A program made the position numbers and the translations under genes. Below are positions 38,998 through 49,190 of a DNA stretch of 64,000 nt, piece by piece (position 1 is the first letter of the stretch; each line of letters opens with the position of its first letter). This DNA comes from Rhizobiaceae bacterium (GTDB taxonomy: Bacteria; Pseudomonadota; Alphaproteobacteria; Rhizobiales; Rhizobiaceae). The stretch is from assembly GCA_017640615.1 (NCBI GenBank), contig JAEPQK010000002.1, positions 496,001 to 560,000 of the forward strand, in the 5' to 3' direction. Below the pieces are notes generated by a model. The model ran no database searches. It was not told the origin of the DNA and worked only from the letters and a program-made list of their open reading frames with translations.

Positions 38998-40128
38998 ATG
39001 GCCGGCGGCGCGCCCAGCACAGCATCGCAAAGCGACACCGATCGCCGCTTTTTGGCGGCTGCGATCCGCATGTCGCGGCACCATCTGGGTCTGACCGGAA
39101 CCAACCCCTCGGTCGGCACACTGATCGTGCGCGACAATGGCGATGGCCCCTGCATTGTCGGCCGCGGCGTAACGGCGATCGGCGGAAGGCCGCATGCGGA
39201 GCCGCAGGCACTGGATGAAGCGGGTGAACTGGCGCGTGGCGCGACCGCCTATGTGACGCTGGAACCCTGTGCGCATCACGGGCGCACGCCGCCTTGCGCG
39301 GAAGCTTTGGTAACCGCCGGTGTGACGCGCGTGGTTGGCGCAGCCACCGACCCGGACGAGCGTGTGTCAGGACGCGGCTATGCAATTCTGCGCCAGGCCG
39401 GCATCGATGTGGTGGAAGCGGTTTTGGCCGAACAAGCCGCGGATCTGATGGCCGGCTATCTGATTCGATCTGTCAGCAAGCGGCCGGAAGTGACTCTGAA
39501 ACTTGCCATTTCCGCCGACGGCAAGATTGGCCGCGTCGGCGAGGGCCAGGTGGCTATCACGGGTGCAGAGGCGCGCGCCCAGGTGCATGCGATGCGTGCG
39601 GAGGCCGACGCAATTCTCGTCGGCATCGGCACCGCGCTTGCGGACGACCCCGAACTGACATGCCGCTTGCCGGGGTTGGAGCAGCGCTCGCCGATCCGCA
39701 TTGTGCTCGATTGCGATGCGCGGCTGCCGCTGGCCTCCAAGCTGGTGGCGGGCGCAACGCAAACGCCGGTCATCATTGCCGCTGCGCCGGAGGCGGATGC
39801 CGGGCGCAAGGCGGAGCTAGCCGCACATGGCGTGCAGTTCATGGGCGCGGACATAGCCGAGGGTCGCATAGCTCTGCCCGAATTGGTGGAAGACCTCGCC
39901 GGCCGGGGTGTTTCAACGCTGATGGTTGAAGGCGGCGCGGCTGTCGCCGAGCAATTCCTGCACGACGGCCTGGTCGACCGCATCGCGCTGTTTTCGAGTG
40001 ACGTGAAGATCGGGCAGGGCGGCGTCGCGTCGCCGATTTCGCGCGAGACGATACCGGCCGGATTTGCGCTTGTCCGCGATGGCGGCTTCGGCGACGATCG
40101 TTACGCAGAATGGGTTAGGAAGACCTGA
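38998..40128 (+). CDS. ribD: Bifunctional riboflavin deaminase/reductase
   Basis: This 376-residue protein catalyses deamination and side-chain reduction in riboflavin synthesis. The N-terminal deaminase has the zinc site HAEPQALDE and PCAHHGRTPPCAEAL. The C-terminal reductase includes LKLAISADGKIGR and STLMVEGGAAVAEQF. The start lies 3 bp after the nrdR stop, and its own stop overlaps the ribE start by 1 bp. No FMN riboswitch was seen upstream. Confidence 0.95.
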   Translation: MAGGAPSTASQSDTDRRFLAAAIRMSRHHLGLTGTNPSVGTLIVRDNGDGPCIVGRGVTAIGGRPHAEPQALDEAGELARGATAYVTLEPCAHHGRTPPCAEALVTAGVTRVVGAATDPDERVSGRGYAILRQAGIDVVEAVLAEQAADLMAGYLIRSVSKRPEVTLKLAISADGKIGRVGEGQVAITGAEARAQVHAMRAEADAILVGIGTALADDPELTCRLPGLEQRSPIRIVLDCDARLPLASKLVAGATQTPVIIAAAPEADAGRKAELAAHGVQFMGADIAEGRIALPELVEDLAGRGVSTLMVEGGAAVAEQFLHDGLVDRIALFSSDVKIGQGGVASPISRETIPAGFALVRDGGFGDDRYAEWVRKT

Positions 40129-40736
40129 TGTTCACCGGAATTGTCACCGACATCGGCAAGGTGGCGGCGATATCGCCGCTGGCGGAAGGCCGGCGCTTGC
40201 GCATCGAGACGGCCTATGACCCCGCGACGATCGATATCGGCGCGTCGATTTCCTGTTCGGGCGTGTGTCTGACTGTCGTTGCGCTGCCGGAAGCAGGCTC
40301 GAACGCCCGCTGGTTCGAGGTCGAGGCATGGGAAGAGGCGCTGCGGCTGACCACAATCGCTGAATGGAAGGCAGGAACCCGCATCAACCTGGAGCGCGCG
40401 CTGAAAGTGGGCGACGAGCTCGGCGGCCACATCGTATCGGGTCATGCCGATGGCACGGCGCTGATCGTGGAACGCACGGACGAGGGTGACGCGGTCAGGT
40501 TTACGCTTGAAGCCCCGTCCGACATGGCGCGCTTCATTGCGCCGAAGGGTTCCGTCGCGCTCGACGGCACGTCGCTGACGGTGAACGGCGTCGACGGTGT
40601 TCACTTCGACGTGCTTTTGATCCACCATTCGCTTGCCGTGACCACCTGGGCAGACCGCAAGGTCGGCGACCGCGTCAATCTCGAAGTGGACACCATGGCG
40701 CGTTATGCGGCGCGGCTGGTCGAAGCGCAGCGGTAA
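40128..40736 (+). CDS. ribE: Riboflavin synthase alpha subunit
   Basis: This 202-residue protein dismutates two 6,7-dimethyl-8-ribityllumazine molecules to riboflavin. The two tandem lumazine-binding repeats are each marked MFTGIVTDIGKV/ISCSGVCLTVV and GHIVSGHADGTA/LDGTSLTVNGV. Length is normal. Its ATG overlaps the ribD TGA. Confidence 0.95.
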   Translation: MFTGIVTDIGKVAAISPLAEGRRLRIETAYDPATIDIGASISCSGVCLTVVALPEAGSNARWFEVEAWEEALRLTTIAEWKAGTRINLERALKVGDELGGHIVSGHADGTALIVERTDEGDAVRFTLEAPSDMARFIAPKGSVALDGTSLTVNGVDGVHFDVLLIHHSLAVTTWADRKVGDRVNLEVDTMARYAARLVEAQR

Positions 40737-40806
40737 CGCCGCTGGTATAGACGCTCACCGAAACTGACGAAACGAAGCGCTTGCCGTCGCTTGCCGTTCG
40801 GCCTAA

Positions 40807-41271
40807 GTGACCCGCATTCCGCAAAGCCTGAAAGACCATAGACGCATGCCGCACCTTCTTATCGTCGAAGCGCGATTCTACGAGGAATTGTCCGACGCCC
40901 TTCTTGCCGGCGCAAAAACCGCGCTCGAGCAAGCCGGCGCAACCCACGACGTGATTACCGTTCCAGGTGCGCTCGAAGTGCCGGGTGCAATCTCTTTCGC
41001 GATCAACGCGAACAAGGGCTATGACGGTTTTGTTGCTCTGGGCTGCGTGATCCGTGGTGAGACCTATCACTTCGAAATTGTCGCCAATGAATCGAGCCGC
41101 GCGCTGATGGATCTGTCCGTTGCGGGCGCGCCGATCGGAAACGGTATTCTGACCGTCGAAGACGAATCGCAGGCTTGGGCGCGGGCGCGCCAGAACGAGG
41201 GCGACAAGGGCGGTTTCGCAGCCAAAGCGGCGCTGACGATGATCGCGCACAAGTCCGGCTTCGCATCATGA
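40807..41271 (+). CDS. ribH: 6,7-dimethyl-8-ribityllumazine synthase
   Basis: This 154-residue protein condenses the ribityl pyrimidine with 3,4-dihydroxy-2-butanone 4-phosphate. The core begins [29 protein letters not shown] and the [20 protein letters not shown] active-site loop are intact. A GTG at 40807 gives the length of related RibH1 proteins; the ATG at 40846 is the alternative. The stop overlaps nusB. Confidence 0.94.
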   Translation: MTRIPQSLKDHRRMPHLLIVEARFYEELSDALLAGAKTALEQAGATHDVITVPGALEVPGAISFAINANKGYDGFVALGCVIRGETYHFEIVANESSRALMDLSVAGAPIGNGILTVEDESQAWARARQNEGDKGGFAAKAALTMIAHKSGFAS

Positions 41272-41771
41272 GCGTCGCCAAGCCCGCAACCGACGGCCAG
41301 GCGGCAAAGCCGGCCAACAAGCGCGGCGCCGCGCGGCTGGCGGCCGTGCAGGCTCTCTACCAGATGGACGTGGCCGGTAGCGGCGTGCTGGAAACGGCAG
41401 CCGAATACGAAGCCTACCGGCTGGGCAAGGAAGTGGACGGCTCGACCTATCGCGAGGCAGACGCGCAGTGGTTCCGCGCCATCCTCTCTGGTGTCGTCGA
41501 AGGTCAGAAGTCGATCGATCCAATCATCCGCCGCGCGCTGACCGACGACTGGCCCTTGTCGCGGCTGGATTCCACGCTGCGCGCCATTTTGCGCGCCGGC
41601 ACCTATGAGCTGGTCGAGAAGCGCGACGTGCCGGTGGCTGTGATCGTGTCCGAATATGTCGACATCGCAAACGCCTTCTATGACGAGGAAGAGCCCCGAC
41701 TGGTGAACGCTGTGCTCGACCGCGTGGCACGCGAGAAGCGTGGCGAAGGCCGCGGAAAGACGCCGGGGTGA
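41268..41771 (+). CDS. nusB: Transcription antitermination factor NusB
   Basis: This 167-residue RNA-binding protein acts with NusE in rRNA antitermination. The helical core shows [35 protein letters not shown] and [19 protein letters not shown]. The ATG at 41268 overlaps the ribH stop (ATGA). Its own stop overlaps the GTG of the following MFS gene. Confidence 0.95.
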   Translation: MSVAKPATDGQAAKPANKRGAARLAAVQALYQMDVAGSGVLETAAEYEAYRLGKEVDGSTYREADAQWFRAILSGVVEGQKSIDPIIRRALTDDWPLSRLDSTLRAILRAGTYELVEKRDVPVAVIVSEYVDIANAFYDEEEPRLVNAVLDRVAREKRGEGRGKTPG

Positions 41772-42979
41772 GCGCAACGCCGGCCCAGCGCGAGGCATTC
41801 CGTGCGACACTGATCCTGGCCGCCTCACAGGCGATCGTTGGCTCGGCAGCGCCGATCGCCATCTCGCTTGGCGGTCTGGCCGGGCACTATCTGCTGGGGC
41901 CGGAAAAATCGCTCGCGACAGCACCCGTGACTGCCTTCACCGTGGGTGTCGCGGCGGGCGCGATTCCAGCCGCCTTCGCTATTCGTACGCTCGGCCAGCG
42001 CGGCGGCTTCATGACCGGAGCGCTGGTGACCGGGTTAGGTGGCGCGATAGCGGCGATGGCGCTGTTCCAGTCGAGCTTCTGGCTCTTCGTCACCGGCCTG
42101 CTGGTCATTGGTGGTGGCGGCGCATTCGTACAGCAGTTCCGCTTTGCGGCCGCCGACAACGCACCGCCCGAATTCAAGGCGCGCGCCATTTCCTGGGTGC
42201 TGGCCGGCGGCATCGTGACCGCTATTCTGGGGCCGCAGATTGTAATCTTCACGCGCGAGATGCTGGCGCCGGTAATGTTCGCCGGCTCTTTCGTCTCTGT
42301 CATCGGCTTGGCAATAGTGGGCCTCGCGGTGCTGTCGTTTCTGCGGCTGCGCAAGGACCAGCCGGCAGATGACGGCGCGGACATGGCTGCCGCACGCCCG
42401 CTGAAGGAGATTGTCGCCACGCCGCGCTTCGCCGTCGCGCTCCTATGCGCGGTTGGCAGCTACGCGCTCATGAGTTTCGTGATGACCGGCGCACCGTTGG
42501 CCATGGTTGGCTGCGGCTTCACGGCGGATGAGGCGACGCTTGGCATCTCCTGGCATGTGCTTGCCATGTTCGGCCCGAGCTTCTTCACCGGCCGGCTGAT
42601 CGCCCGTTTCGGCAAAGAGAAGGTCGTCGCGGCCGGGCTCATTCTCCTGATTGGCTGCGGCATCGTCGCGCTGTCGGGCATTCAGCTCTGGCAGTTCTGG
42701 ACCGCGCTCATATTGCTCGGGCTCGGCTGGAATTTCGGCTTCATCGGCTCGACGGCAATGGTGGCCGAAGCCTATCGCCCATCGGAAAAGAACAAGGTAC
42801 AGGGTTTCCACGATTTCGTGCTGTTTTCGTCGGTCGCCTTTGCATCGCTGATGTCCGGCCAAGTCTACAATGTCTGGGGCTGGGATATGCTGAACTGGAT
42901 CATTTTCCCGGTCACCGTGCTGTGCCTTGTCGCGCTTGGCGCACTGGCGGTCATCGCGAGGAAGCCTCAGCCAGCTTGA
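41768..42979 (+). CDS. MFS transporter
   Basis: This 403-residue protein has about 12 hydrophobic helices. The central cytoplasmic loop ([20 protein letters not shown]) divides the two halves, with [14 protein letters not shown] in the second half. It is a proton-coupled inner-membrane transporter of unknown substrate. It is translationally coupled to nusB by a GTG start overlapping its stop, and may be the distal gene of the glyA-nusB transcript. It ends 159 bp before hppA. Confidence 0.85.
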   Translation: MSATPAQREAFRATLILAASQAIVGSAAPIAISLGGLAGHYLLGPEKSLATAPVTAFTVGVAAGAIPAAFAIRTLGQRGGFMTGALVTGLGGAIAAMALFQSSFWLFVTGLLVIGGGGAFVQQFRFAAADNAPPEFKARAISWVLAGGIVTAILGPQIVIFTREMLAPVMFAGSFVSVIGLAIVGLAVLSFLRLRKDQPADDGADMAAARPLKEIVATPRFAVALLCAVGSYALMSFVMTGAPLAMVGCGFTADEATLGISWHVLAMFGPSFFTGRLIARFGKEKVVAAGLILLIGCGIVALSGIQLWQFWTALILLGLGWNFGFIGSTAMVAEAYRPSEKNKVQGFHDFVLFSSVAFASLMSGQVYNVWGWDMLNWIIFPVTVLCLVALGALAVIARKPQPA

Positions 42980-43138
42980 ACCGCCGATTTCGGGGCAAAA
43001 GACCTGCGGAAGCTTGACGTTGACCGGCCGCTTGCGCATAAGCCCGCGCTGAAAGGTCAGGCGAATTTCGCGCTCTGATCTGATCGAACGGTCCGGGGAG
43101 GGGTTCTTTCGGACCAAACCCAAAGGAAAATTCTGGCA

Positions 43139-45277
43139 ATGACCATGCTTTACGTCGTCATCGCCTGCGGCTTGCTTTCTGTCCTTTACGCCATCTGGGC
43201 GACGCAGTCGGTCCTCGCGGCCGATCAGGGCAATGCACGCATGCAGGAAATCGCCGGCGCCATCCGCGAGGGTGCGCAGGCCTATCTTTCCCGTCAGTAC
43301 ACGACCATCGCCATCGTCGGTGTGATCGTGTTCCTGCTCGCCTGGTGGCTGTTGTCCGTCACGGCGGCGGTCGGGTTCCTGATCGGTGCAGTGCTGTCGG
43401 GCGTCGCTGGCTTCATTGGCATGCACGTCTCTGTGCGCGCCAATGTGCGCACCGCGCAGGCCGCATCCAACAGCCTCGCCGCAGGCCTCGACATTGCGTT
43501 CAAGTCGGGCGCCATCACCGGCATGCTGGTGGCTGGCCTCGCGCTGCTCGGCGTGGCGGTCTACTACTGGGTTTTGATCGGCCCGATGGGTTATGGTGCG
43601 GCTGATCGCGCGGTGATCGACGCGCTCGTGTCCCTCGGCTTCGGTGCTTCGCTGATCTCGATCTTCGCCCGTCTCGGCGGCGGCATCTTCACCAAGGGCG
43701 CCGACGTGGGCGGCGATCTGGTCGGTAAGGTGGAAGCCGGTATCCCGGAAGACGATCCGCGCAACCCGGCAACGATTGCCGACAATGTGGGCGACAATGT
43801 CGGCGACTGCGCCGGCATGGCAGCCGATCTGTTCGAAACCTATGCCGTGACCGTTGTTGCGACGATGGTTCTGGGCGCGATCTTCTTCGCCGGTTCCGAA
43901 ATCCTCGGCCAGGTGATGCTCTACCCGCTTGCCCTCTGCGGCGCCTGCATCATCACCTCCATCATCGGCACATTCTTCGTGCGCCTTGGCTCCAATGGCT
44001 CGATCATGGGCGCCCTCTACAAAGGGCTCATCGTCACCGGCCTGCTGACCATCATCGGTGTCGGCGGCGCGACCTCGCTGACCATCGGCTGGGAAGCAAT
44101 CGGTACCGTCGGCGGAATGGAGATCACCGGCACCAACCTGTTCATCTGCGGCCTGATCGGCCTCGTCGTGACGGGTCTGATCGTGGTGATCACCGAGTAC
44201 TATACCGGTACTGACAAGCGCCCGGTGAATTCGATCGCACAGGCTTCGGTGACCGGCCACGGCACCAATGTGATCCAGGGCCTTGCGGTTTCGCTTGAAG
44301 CGACGGCAATGCCGGCAATCGTCATCGTGGCGGGCATCATTGCGACCTTCCAGCTCGGAGGCCTGTTCGGCACGGCAATCGCCGTCACCACCATGCTCGG
44401 CCTCGCCGGTATGATCGTGGCGCTCGACGCCTTCGGCCCTGTGACCGACAATGCCGGCGGCATCGCCGAAATGTCGGGCCTGCCGCCGGAAGTGCGTCAG
44501 TCGACCGACGCGCTCGACGCCGTTGGCAACACAACCAAGGCCGTCACCAAGGGCTATGCCATCGGTTCGGCCGGTCTCGGCGCACTGGTTCTGTTTGCGG
44601 CTTACTCCTACGATCTGGAGTATTTCGCGGCCAACAGCGAACAGTTCCCGTACTTCGCCGATATGGGCAACGTCTCCTTCTCGCTCTCCAACCCCTATGT
44701 GGTTGCGGGCCTGATTTTCGGCGGCCTGATCCCGTATCTCTTCGGCGGCATCGCGATGACCGCGGTCGGTCGCGCGGCTGGCTCGATCGTGGAGGAAGTG
44801 CGCAAGCAGTTCCGCGAGAAGCCGGGCATCATGGAAGGCAAGGACAAGCCCGATTATGCGCGTGCGGTAGACCTGCTCACCAAGGCGGCCATCAAGGAGA
44901 TGATCATCCCCTCGCTGCTGCCGGTTCTGGCACCGCTCGTCGTCTACTTCGGCGTGCTGCTGATCTCCGGCTCCAAGGCTTCGGCCTTCGCGGCTCTCGG
45001 CGCTTCGCTTCTGGGCGTGATCGTGAACGGCCTGTTCGTCGCGATCTCCATGACCTCGGGCGGTGGCGCCTGGGACAACGCCAAGAAAAGCTTCGAGGAC
45101 GGCTTCACCGACAAGGACGGTGTGAAGCACGAGAAGGGCTCCGAGGCGCATAAGGCCTCCGTGACGGGTGATACCGTTGGTGATCCTTACAAGGACACCG
45201 CCGGCCCGGCCGTGAACCCGGCCATCAAGATCACCAACATCATGGCGCTTCTGCTGCTGGCCGTGCTCGCGCACTAA
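43139..45277 (+). CDS. hppA: Membrane-bound proton-pumping pyrophosphatase
   Basis: This 712-residue, about 16-helix protein couples pyrophosphate hydrolysis to ion transport. The catalytic acidic cluster [20 protein letters not shown], then [20 protein letters not shown], is complete. The segment [17 protein letters not shown] carries Lys and Thr at positions that in this family mark K+-independent H+ pumps (K+-dependent enzymes have Ala and Gly there). The start at 43139 lies 159 bp from the MFS gene. A strong terminator follows. Confidence 0.95.
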   Translation: MTMLYVVIACGLLSVLYAIWATQSVLAADQGNARMQEIAGAIREGAQAYLSRQYTTIAIVGVIVFLLAWWLLSVTAAVGFLIGAVLSGVAGFIGMHVSVRANVRTAQAASNSLAAGLDIAFKSGAITGMLVAGLALLGVAVYYWVLIGPMGYGAADRAVIDALVSLGFGASLISIFARLGGGIFTKGADVGGDLVGKVEAGIPEDDPRNPATIADNVGDNVGDCAGMAADLFETYAVTVVATMVLGAIFFAGSEILGQVMLYPLALCGACIITSIIGTFFVRLGSNGSIMGALYKGLIVTGLLTIIGVGGATSLTIGWEAIGTVGGMEITGTNLFICGLIGLVVTGLIVVITEYYTGTDKRPVNSIAQASVTGHGTNVIQGLAVSLEATAMPAIVIVAGIIATFQLGGLFGTAIAVTTMLGLAGMIVALDAFGPVTDNAGGIAEMSGLPPEVRQSTDALDAVGNTTKAVTKGYAIGSAGLGALVLFAAYSYDLEYFAANSEQFPYFADMGNVSFSLSNPYVVAGLIFGGLIPYLFGGIAMTAVGRAAGSIVEEVRKQFREKPGIMEGKDKPDYARAVDLLTKAAIKEMIIPSLLPVLAPLVVYFGVLLISGSKASAFAALGASLLGVIVNGLFVAISMTSGGGAWDNAKKSFEDGFTDKDGVKHEKGSEAHKASVTGDTVGDPYKDTAGPAVNPAIKITNIMALLLLAVLAH

Positions 45278-45300
45278 GCGACAAGACAGCGCAAAGACCG

Positions 45301-45335
45301 AACCCGCGGGCGGCAACGCCCGCGGGTTTTCTTTT
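45301..45335 (+). terminator. Intrinsic terminator after hppA
   Basis: A perfect 12-bp stem, AACCCGCGGGCG / CGCCCGCGGGTT, with a GCAA tetraloop is followed by TTTTCTTTT. Confidence 0.95.
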
Positions 45336-45344
45336 GCTGCGCCC

Positions 45345-45382
45345 TTGACCTCCTCCAGATCGCTATATAACCATTTGGTTAT
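45345..45382 (+). promoter_or_regulatory. Promoter and palindromic operator of the ArsR-SRPBCC pair
   Basis: A TTGACC box at 45345 and a TATATAAC -10 region at about 45364 precede a perfect palindrome, ATAACCATTTGGTTAT at 45367-45382. The palindrome overlaps the -10 region and the ATG at 45381. This predicts direct autorepression by the ArsR protein, and a start of transcription very close to, or at, the start codon. Confidence 0.75.
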
Positions 45383-45749
45383 GGATCAGATTGGATATAG
45401 CGGAGCAGCAGGCGATCTAGATGCGGTATTTGCAGCACTTGCAGACCCGACGCGCCGAGCCATCCTGACGCGTCTGGCCTCCGGCGAGGCCTCGGTGAAC
45501 GAACTGGCAGCGCCTTTCGAGATGAGCCAGCCGGCCGTCTCGAAACATTTGAAGGTGCTGGAACATGCCGGGCTGGTCGCCCGCGCCGTCGATCGCCAGA
45601 AGCGGCCCGCACGCCTCAATGCCGAACCGATGGCGGAAGCCGTGCGCTGGCTTACCGAATTCAGGCGCTTCTGGTCGCAAAGTTTCGATCAGCTCGACAG
45701 CCTGCTGGAAGAACTCAAGCAAACGGACGGGGAGGGCCAATCAGGATGA
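45381..45749 (+). CDS. ArsR-family (SdpR-like) repressor
   Basis: This 122-residue winged-helix protein contains ALADPTRRAILTRLASGE, recognition helix MSQPAVSKHLKVLEHAGLV and a wing at RQKRPARLN. It has no metal-binding Cys set, so it belongs to the metal-independent group commonly encoded with SRPBCC proteins. The ATG at 45381 lies within the operator; the longer frame from TTG 45345 would begin in the -35 box. Its stop overlaps the SRPBCC start. Confidence 0.9.
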   Translation: MDQIGYSGAAGDLDAVFAALADPTRRAILTRLASGEASVNELAAPFEMSQPAVSKHLKVLEHAGLVARAVDRQKRPARLNAEPMAEAVRWLTEFRRFWSQSFDQLDSLLEELKQTDGEGQSG

Positions 45750-46243
45750 ATGATATTCCAACATATGTGCTCGAACGCGAATTCGATGCGCCGCGCGAAC
45801 TGGTCTGGAAGACGTGGACCGATCCGAAGCTGCTCGCGCGCTGGTACGGCCCGAATGTCGAAACCGTCATTCACCGGCTCGATGTGCGCCCCGGTGGCTT
45901 GTGGCTCAATGAGATGAGGATGAGCGCTGGCTCAAGCTATCAGCGCACCGAATACACGGTAGTCGCGGAGCCGGAGCGGCTCGTCTGCCTGATGGCAACC
46001 GCCGATGCCGACTGGAATATCGTGGCAAATCCGATGATGCCGGACTGGCCGCGCATTCTGCTCACCACTGTCACTTTTGCGGAGAAAGACGGCCGCACCG
46101 CGATGCGGCTGACATGGGCGCCGCATGAAGCAAGCGATGCCGAAATCGCCTGCTTTGCCGCCGCGATCGACGGTCTCGGCAAGGGCTGGTCGGCCGGTAT
46201 GGAACTGCTGGCGGAACTGCTGGCGGAGCTCCAGCAGTCGTAA
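45746..46243 (+). CDS. SRPBCC (AHSA1/START-like) family protein
   Basis: This 165-residue protein has the N-terminal REFDAPRELVWKTWTDPKLL and WYGPNVETVIHRLDVRPGG that mark Activator of Hsp90 ATPase homologue 1-like proteins, with the C-terminal helix GLGKGWSAGMELLAELL. The family binds hydrophobic ligands in a deep pocket; its ligand is unknown. Coupled to the ArsR gene by an ATGA overlap. Confidence 0.9.
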   Translation: MNDIPTYVLEREFDAPRELVWKTWTDPKLLARWYGPNVETVIHRLDVRPGGLWLNEMRMSAGSSYQRTEYTVVAEPERLVCLMATADADWNIVANPMMPDWPRILLTTVTFAEKDGRTAMRLTWAPHEASDAEIACFAAAIDGLGKGWSAGMELLAELLAELQQS

Positions 46244-46255
46244 TTGTGTGCCCGG

Positions 46256-46768
46256 CTACAGGCCCGGAATGCGGGATGGCCGGCTGCCGCCCCCTGCGAG
46301 GCCCGATATGAGCTGCATCAGGAAGTTCTGGTCCTTGCCGGCGGTCGGCGTAGTGCGCGAGATAAAGTCGAACAGCTTGCCGTCCTGCATACCGTAATTG
46401 GCGATGTTGCTGACGCGGCCATCGTCGCCGAAATAGACGGCGAGCACGCGCTGATCGACAACCTTGGCCTGCATGAAAGCGGCGTTGCGAACCCGCTTCT
46501 GCGAGATGTAGTAGAACACCTCGTTGTCGAACGTCGCCGAGGTCGAAGGCGTTCCAAGTGTCAGCAGTACCTGCTCGCGGCTCGAGCCGACGGGCACGAG
46601 GTTCAGCGACTGCTCATCAATCACGTAACCCTTGTTGATGGTCTCGGAGGGCTGCAGCGTTTCAGTTGCATTACAGCCGGCAAGCACGGCGCAAAGCGCG
46701 GCGATTCCCGCAATGCCGGAAATTCGTTTCGAAGGCTGATATTTGAAATCGACTGCCCGAGACAACAA
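46256..46768 (-). CDS. bamE: Outer-membrane assembly lipoprotein BamE (SmpA/OmlA)
   Basis: This 170-residue protein has a signal with lipobox (AVLAGC, Cys at about residue 32) after a short cytoplasmic leader, then the SmpA/OmlA domain. That is seen as LNLVPVGSSREQVLLTLGTP and VRNAAFMQAKVVDQRVLAVYFG. It is part of the BAM complex. A TTG start at 46768 with AGGTAGAG upstream fits the family length; no ATG precedes the lipobox. It is divergent from the cytochrome chaperone gene. Confidence 0.88.
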   Translation of the reverse strand: MLSRAVDFKYQPSKRISGIAGIAALCAVLAGCNATETLQPSETINKGYVIDEQSLNLVPVGSSREQVLLTLGTPSTSATFDNEVFYYISQKRVRNAAFMQAKVVDQRVLAVYFGDDGRVSNIANYGMQDGKLFDFISRTTPTAGKDQNFLMQLISGLAGGGSRPSRIPGL

Positions 46769-46900
46769 CTCTACCTCATTCTTGCTGCGGCAATTGCCGC
46801 ATCGCCCTGCCGTTTGCTGCGGCGGCGAAAAGCGGTAAACCAGCTTCGCCGGCGATGCAACCTGACCACACCATACCGCCTTATTCGGAGTATTTCCTTA

Positions 46901-47455
46901 ATGTTCAAGCGGTTGCTCGGACTTGATCCGAATCCGAACCAGAACGTCGTGGACGACCTCTATGAACAAATCGTGGCGGCAGCGCGGCAGCCGGCGCTCT
47001 ATGCCGACTGGCAGGTTCCCGATACGCCGCTGGGCCGCTTCGAGATGATCTCTCTGATGCTGTTTCTTGTTCTGCGCCGGCTGCGTGGCGAGCAGGGCGC
47101 GGCCGAAGCGATCAGCCAGGATCTGGTCGATACCTTTTTCAGGGAGGTCGAGCATTCGATCCGCGAACTCGGCATTGGAGATGCCGGCGTGCCGAAACGC
47201 ATGAAGAAACTGGCGCGCATGTTCTATGGCCGCACCAAATCATATGGCGACGCTCTGGATGAGCGCGATGACGCAGCTCTCGCCGAGGCGCTCAGGCGCA
47301 ACGTGCAGCCGGCCGCGGATAATTGGCCACAGACGCAGCAACTGGCGCACTACGCGGCACAGACCGCTCAGGCATTGGCGTCGCAGCCGCTTGACGCGCT
47401 GACCAAAGGCGTCATTGCATTTCCCGATGCTGCGCCGCGTGGAGAAGCCGCATGA
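46901..47455 (+). CDS. Ubiquinol-cytochrome c chaperone (CBP3 family)
   Basis: This 184-residue protein matches the Ubiq_cyt_C_chap family, required for assembly of cytochrome bc1 in mitochondria. It includes LYADWQVPDTPLGRFEMISL and FFREVEHSIRELGIGDAGV, then KKLARMFYGRTKSYGDAL. The ATG at 46901 begins the conserved MFKRLLGL; longer frames to 46244 are not coding. It overlaps DUF177 by 4 bp. Confidence 0.9.
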   Translation: MFKRLLGLDPNPNQNVVDDLYEQIVAAARQPALYADWQVPDTPLGRFEMISLMLFLVLRRLRGEQGAAEAISQDLVDTFFREVEHSIRELGIGDAGVPKRMKKLARMFYGRTKSYGDALDERDDAALAEALRRNVQPAADNWPQTQQLAHYAAQTAQALASQPLDALTKGVIAFPDAAPRGEAA

Positions 47456-48000
47456 AAGACGAAACAAGCCCGGTTTCCATGAAGGTCGACGCCTCACGTC
47501 TGCCTGCGAAGGGTGTGACCGTGAAATTCGAGGCCGATGAGCGCCAGCGCGAGGCACTCGCCTCTAATCACGGTCTGGAAAAAGTGAGGGATTTCCGTTT
47601 CCAGGCGAAGGTCGAGCCGTGGAAGCGCGAGGGCGCGCGGGTCACTGGTGAGGTGAACGCCGAAATCACCCAGCTTTGCGTCGTCACGCTAGAGCCGCTG
47701 GACGCCAGGATCAGGGAAGAGATATCGGCGGTCTTCGTGCCCGAAGATTCCCGGCTGGCACGCATCGACATCGAAGGCGGCGAAATGCTGCTCGACGCGG
47801 AGGGCGACGACGTGCCTGAAACCTTCACCAACAACCGCATCGATGTGGGTGCATTGGCAGAAGAATTGTTCGAACTGGCGATTGACCCGTATCCGCGCTC
47901 TAAGGGTGCAAAACTTCCCGAAAACGCGCCTCAGGACGAAGCCGAAACCCGTGCGGAAGCGCCTTTTGCCAAGCTTGGCTCGCTTGTGCGCAAGTCTTGA
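47452..48000 (+). CDS. DUF177 (YceD) family protein
   Basis: This 182-residue protein shows LRDFRFQAKVEPWKREGARV-like strands, then TQLCVVTLEPLD and a late acidic IDVGALAEELFELAIDPYPRSKGA. Plant and bacterial DUF177 proteins are linked to 23S rRNA maturation and lie next to rpmF or plsX. Here it lies upstream of plsX and is coupled by ATGA to the CBP3-type gene. A molecular activity is not shown by sequence. Confidence 0.88.
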   Translation: MKDETSPVSMKVDASRLPAKGVTVKFEADERQREALASNHGLEKVRDFRFQAKVEPWKREGARVTGEVNAEITQLCVVTLEPLDARIREEISAVFVPEDSRLARIDIEGGEMLLDAEGDDVPETFTNNRIDVGALAEELFELAIDPYPRSKGAKLPENAPQDEAETRAEAPFAKLGSLVRKS

Positions 48001-48112
48001 AATCCGGGCTGCCGAGGCCGAATTAAGGTTGTGCAGCCGTCCAAAACCGCTATTTTCGCCCGAATTCGGCCAATCCCCCGTCGGCCCGGGGCTTAAATGA
48101 GAACGCTGTCGC

Positions 48113-49174
48113 TTGATACGTATATCCATTGACGCCATGGGCGGAGATCACGGACCGTCGGTCGTGCTGCCGGGTCTGGTGAAGGTGATCGAGCGCCGGC
48201 CCGACGTGAAGTTCCTGCTTTTCGGGCGCGCCGACGAAGTTGAACCCGTTCTGGCGAAATTGCCCCGCCTTGCCGCTCTCAGCGAGTTTCATCACTGCGA
48301 GGTGTCCGTGCGCATGGACGACAAGCCGAGCCAGGCTTTGCGTCAGGGGCGCTGGAAGTCTTCCATGTGGCGTGCCATCGAGGCGGTGAAGAACGGCGAG
48401 GCCGATGTCTGCATTTCAGCCGGCAATACCGGCGCACTGATGGCGATGTCGAAGTTCTGCCTGCGCCCGATGGCCAACATCGAACGCCCGGCGATTGCCG
48501 CTCTTTGGCCGACCATGCGCTCTGAATGCGTTGTGCTCGATGTCGGAGCCAATATTGGGGGCGATGCGCGCCAACTGGTCGATCACGCGATCCTTGGCGC
48601 GGCGATGGCGCATTCCATCTTCCAGCTCGATCGCCCGAGTGTCGGCCTGCTCAATGTCGGCGTCGAGGAAATCAAGGGCCAGGAAGACGTGAAGGAAGCT
48701 GGACGCATGCTGCGCGAGGCCGCGCTTCCGTCAATGAACTATCGTGGCTTCGTGGAAGGCGACGATATCGCCAAAGGCACGGTTGATGTGGTGGTGACGG
48801 AGGGCTTTTCCGGCAATATCGCTCTCAAGACCGCGGAAGGTACCGCGCGCCAGATCGCGACCTATCTGCGCGAAGCCATGAGCCGCACGCTGGCCGCACG
48901 CATTGGCTACCTGTTTGCCCGCAGCGCCTTCAGGCGGCTGCGCGAGAAGCTCGATGTACGCAAGGTCAATGGCGGCGTATTTCTCGGCCTCAACGGTATC
49001 GTTGTGAAGAGCCATGGTGGCGCGGACGAGGAAGGGTTCGCCGCTGCGGTCGATCTCGGCTACGACATGGCGCGCCGCCGCTTGATCGATACGATCCGGG
49101 AGCAGCTCGAACACTTCCATGACCGCCAGCCGGAAGCTGACACAGCTTCCGCTGCCGAAACCAGTTCAGACTGA
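48113..49174 (+). CDS. plsX: Phosphate acyltransferase PlsX
   Basis: This 353-residue protein makes acyl-phosphate from acyl-ACP for phospholipid synthesis. It opens [19 protein letters not shown], with [17 protein letters not shown] and [17 protein letters not shown] later. A TTG start at 48113 fits the family N-terminus; no ATG is available before the conserved residues. The C-terminus has a short acidic extension. It is 16 bp upstream of fabH. Confidence 0.94.
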   Translation: MIRISIDAMGGDHGPSVVLPGLVKVIERRPDVKFLLFGRADEVEPVLAKLPRLAALSEFHHCEVSVRMDDKPSQALRQGRWKSSMWRAIEAVKNGEADVCISAGNTGALMAMSKFCLRPMANIERPAIAALWPTMRSECVVLDVGANIGGDARQLVDHAILGAAMAHSIFQLDRPSVGLLNVGVEEIKGQEDVKEAGRMLREAALPSMNYRGFVEGDDIAKGTVDVVVTEGFSGNIALKTAEGTARQIATYLREAMSRTLAARIGYLFARSAFRRLREKLDVRKVNGGVFLGLNGIVVKSHGGADEEGFAAAVDLGYDMARRRLIDTIREQLEHFHDRQPEADTASAAETSSD

Positions 49175-49190
49175 CAAAGGAAAATCCTGA

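Noticed and set aside
38900..40130. FMN riboswitch for the riboflavin genes
   Set aside because: ribD starts 3 bp after nrdR and no RFN-type conserved blocks were seen there or before ribH.
42443..45316. A 957-codon minus-strand frame opposite the MFS gene and hppA
   Set aside because: Antisense shadow of high-GC coding DNA; the + strand encodes two clear families.
46244..46900. N-terminal extension of the CBP3 chaperone frame
   Set aside because: The extension is antisense to bamE and the conserved family start is MFKRLLGL at 46901.
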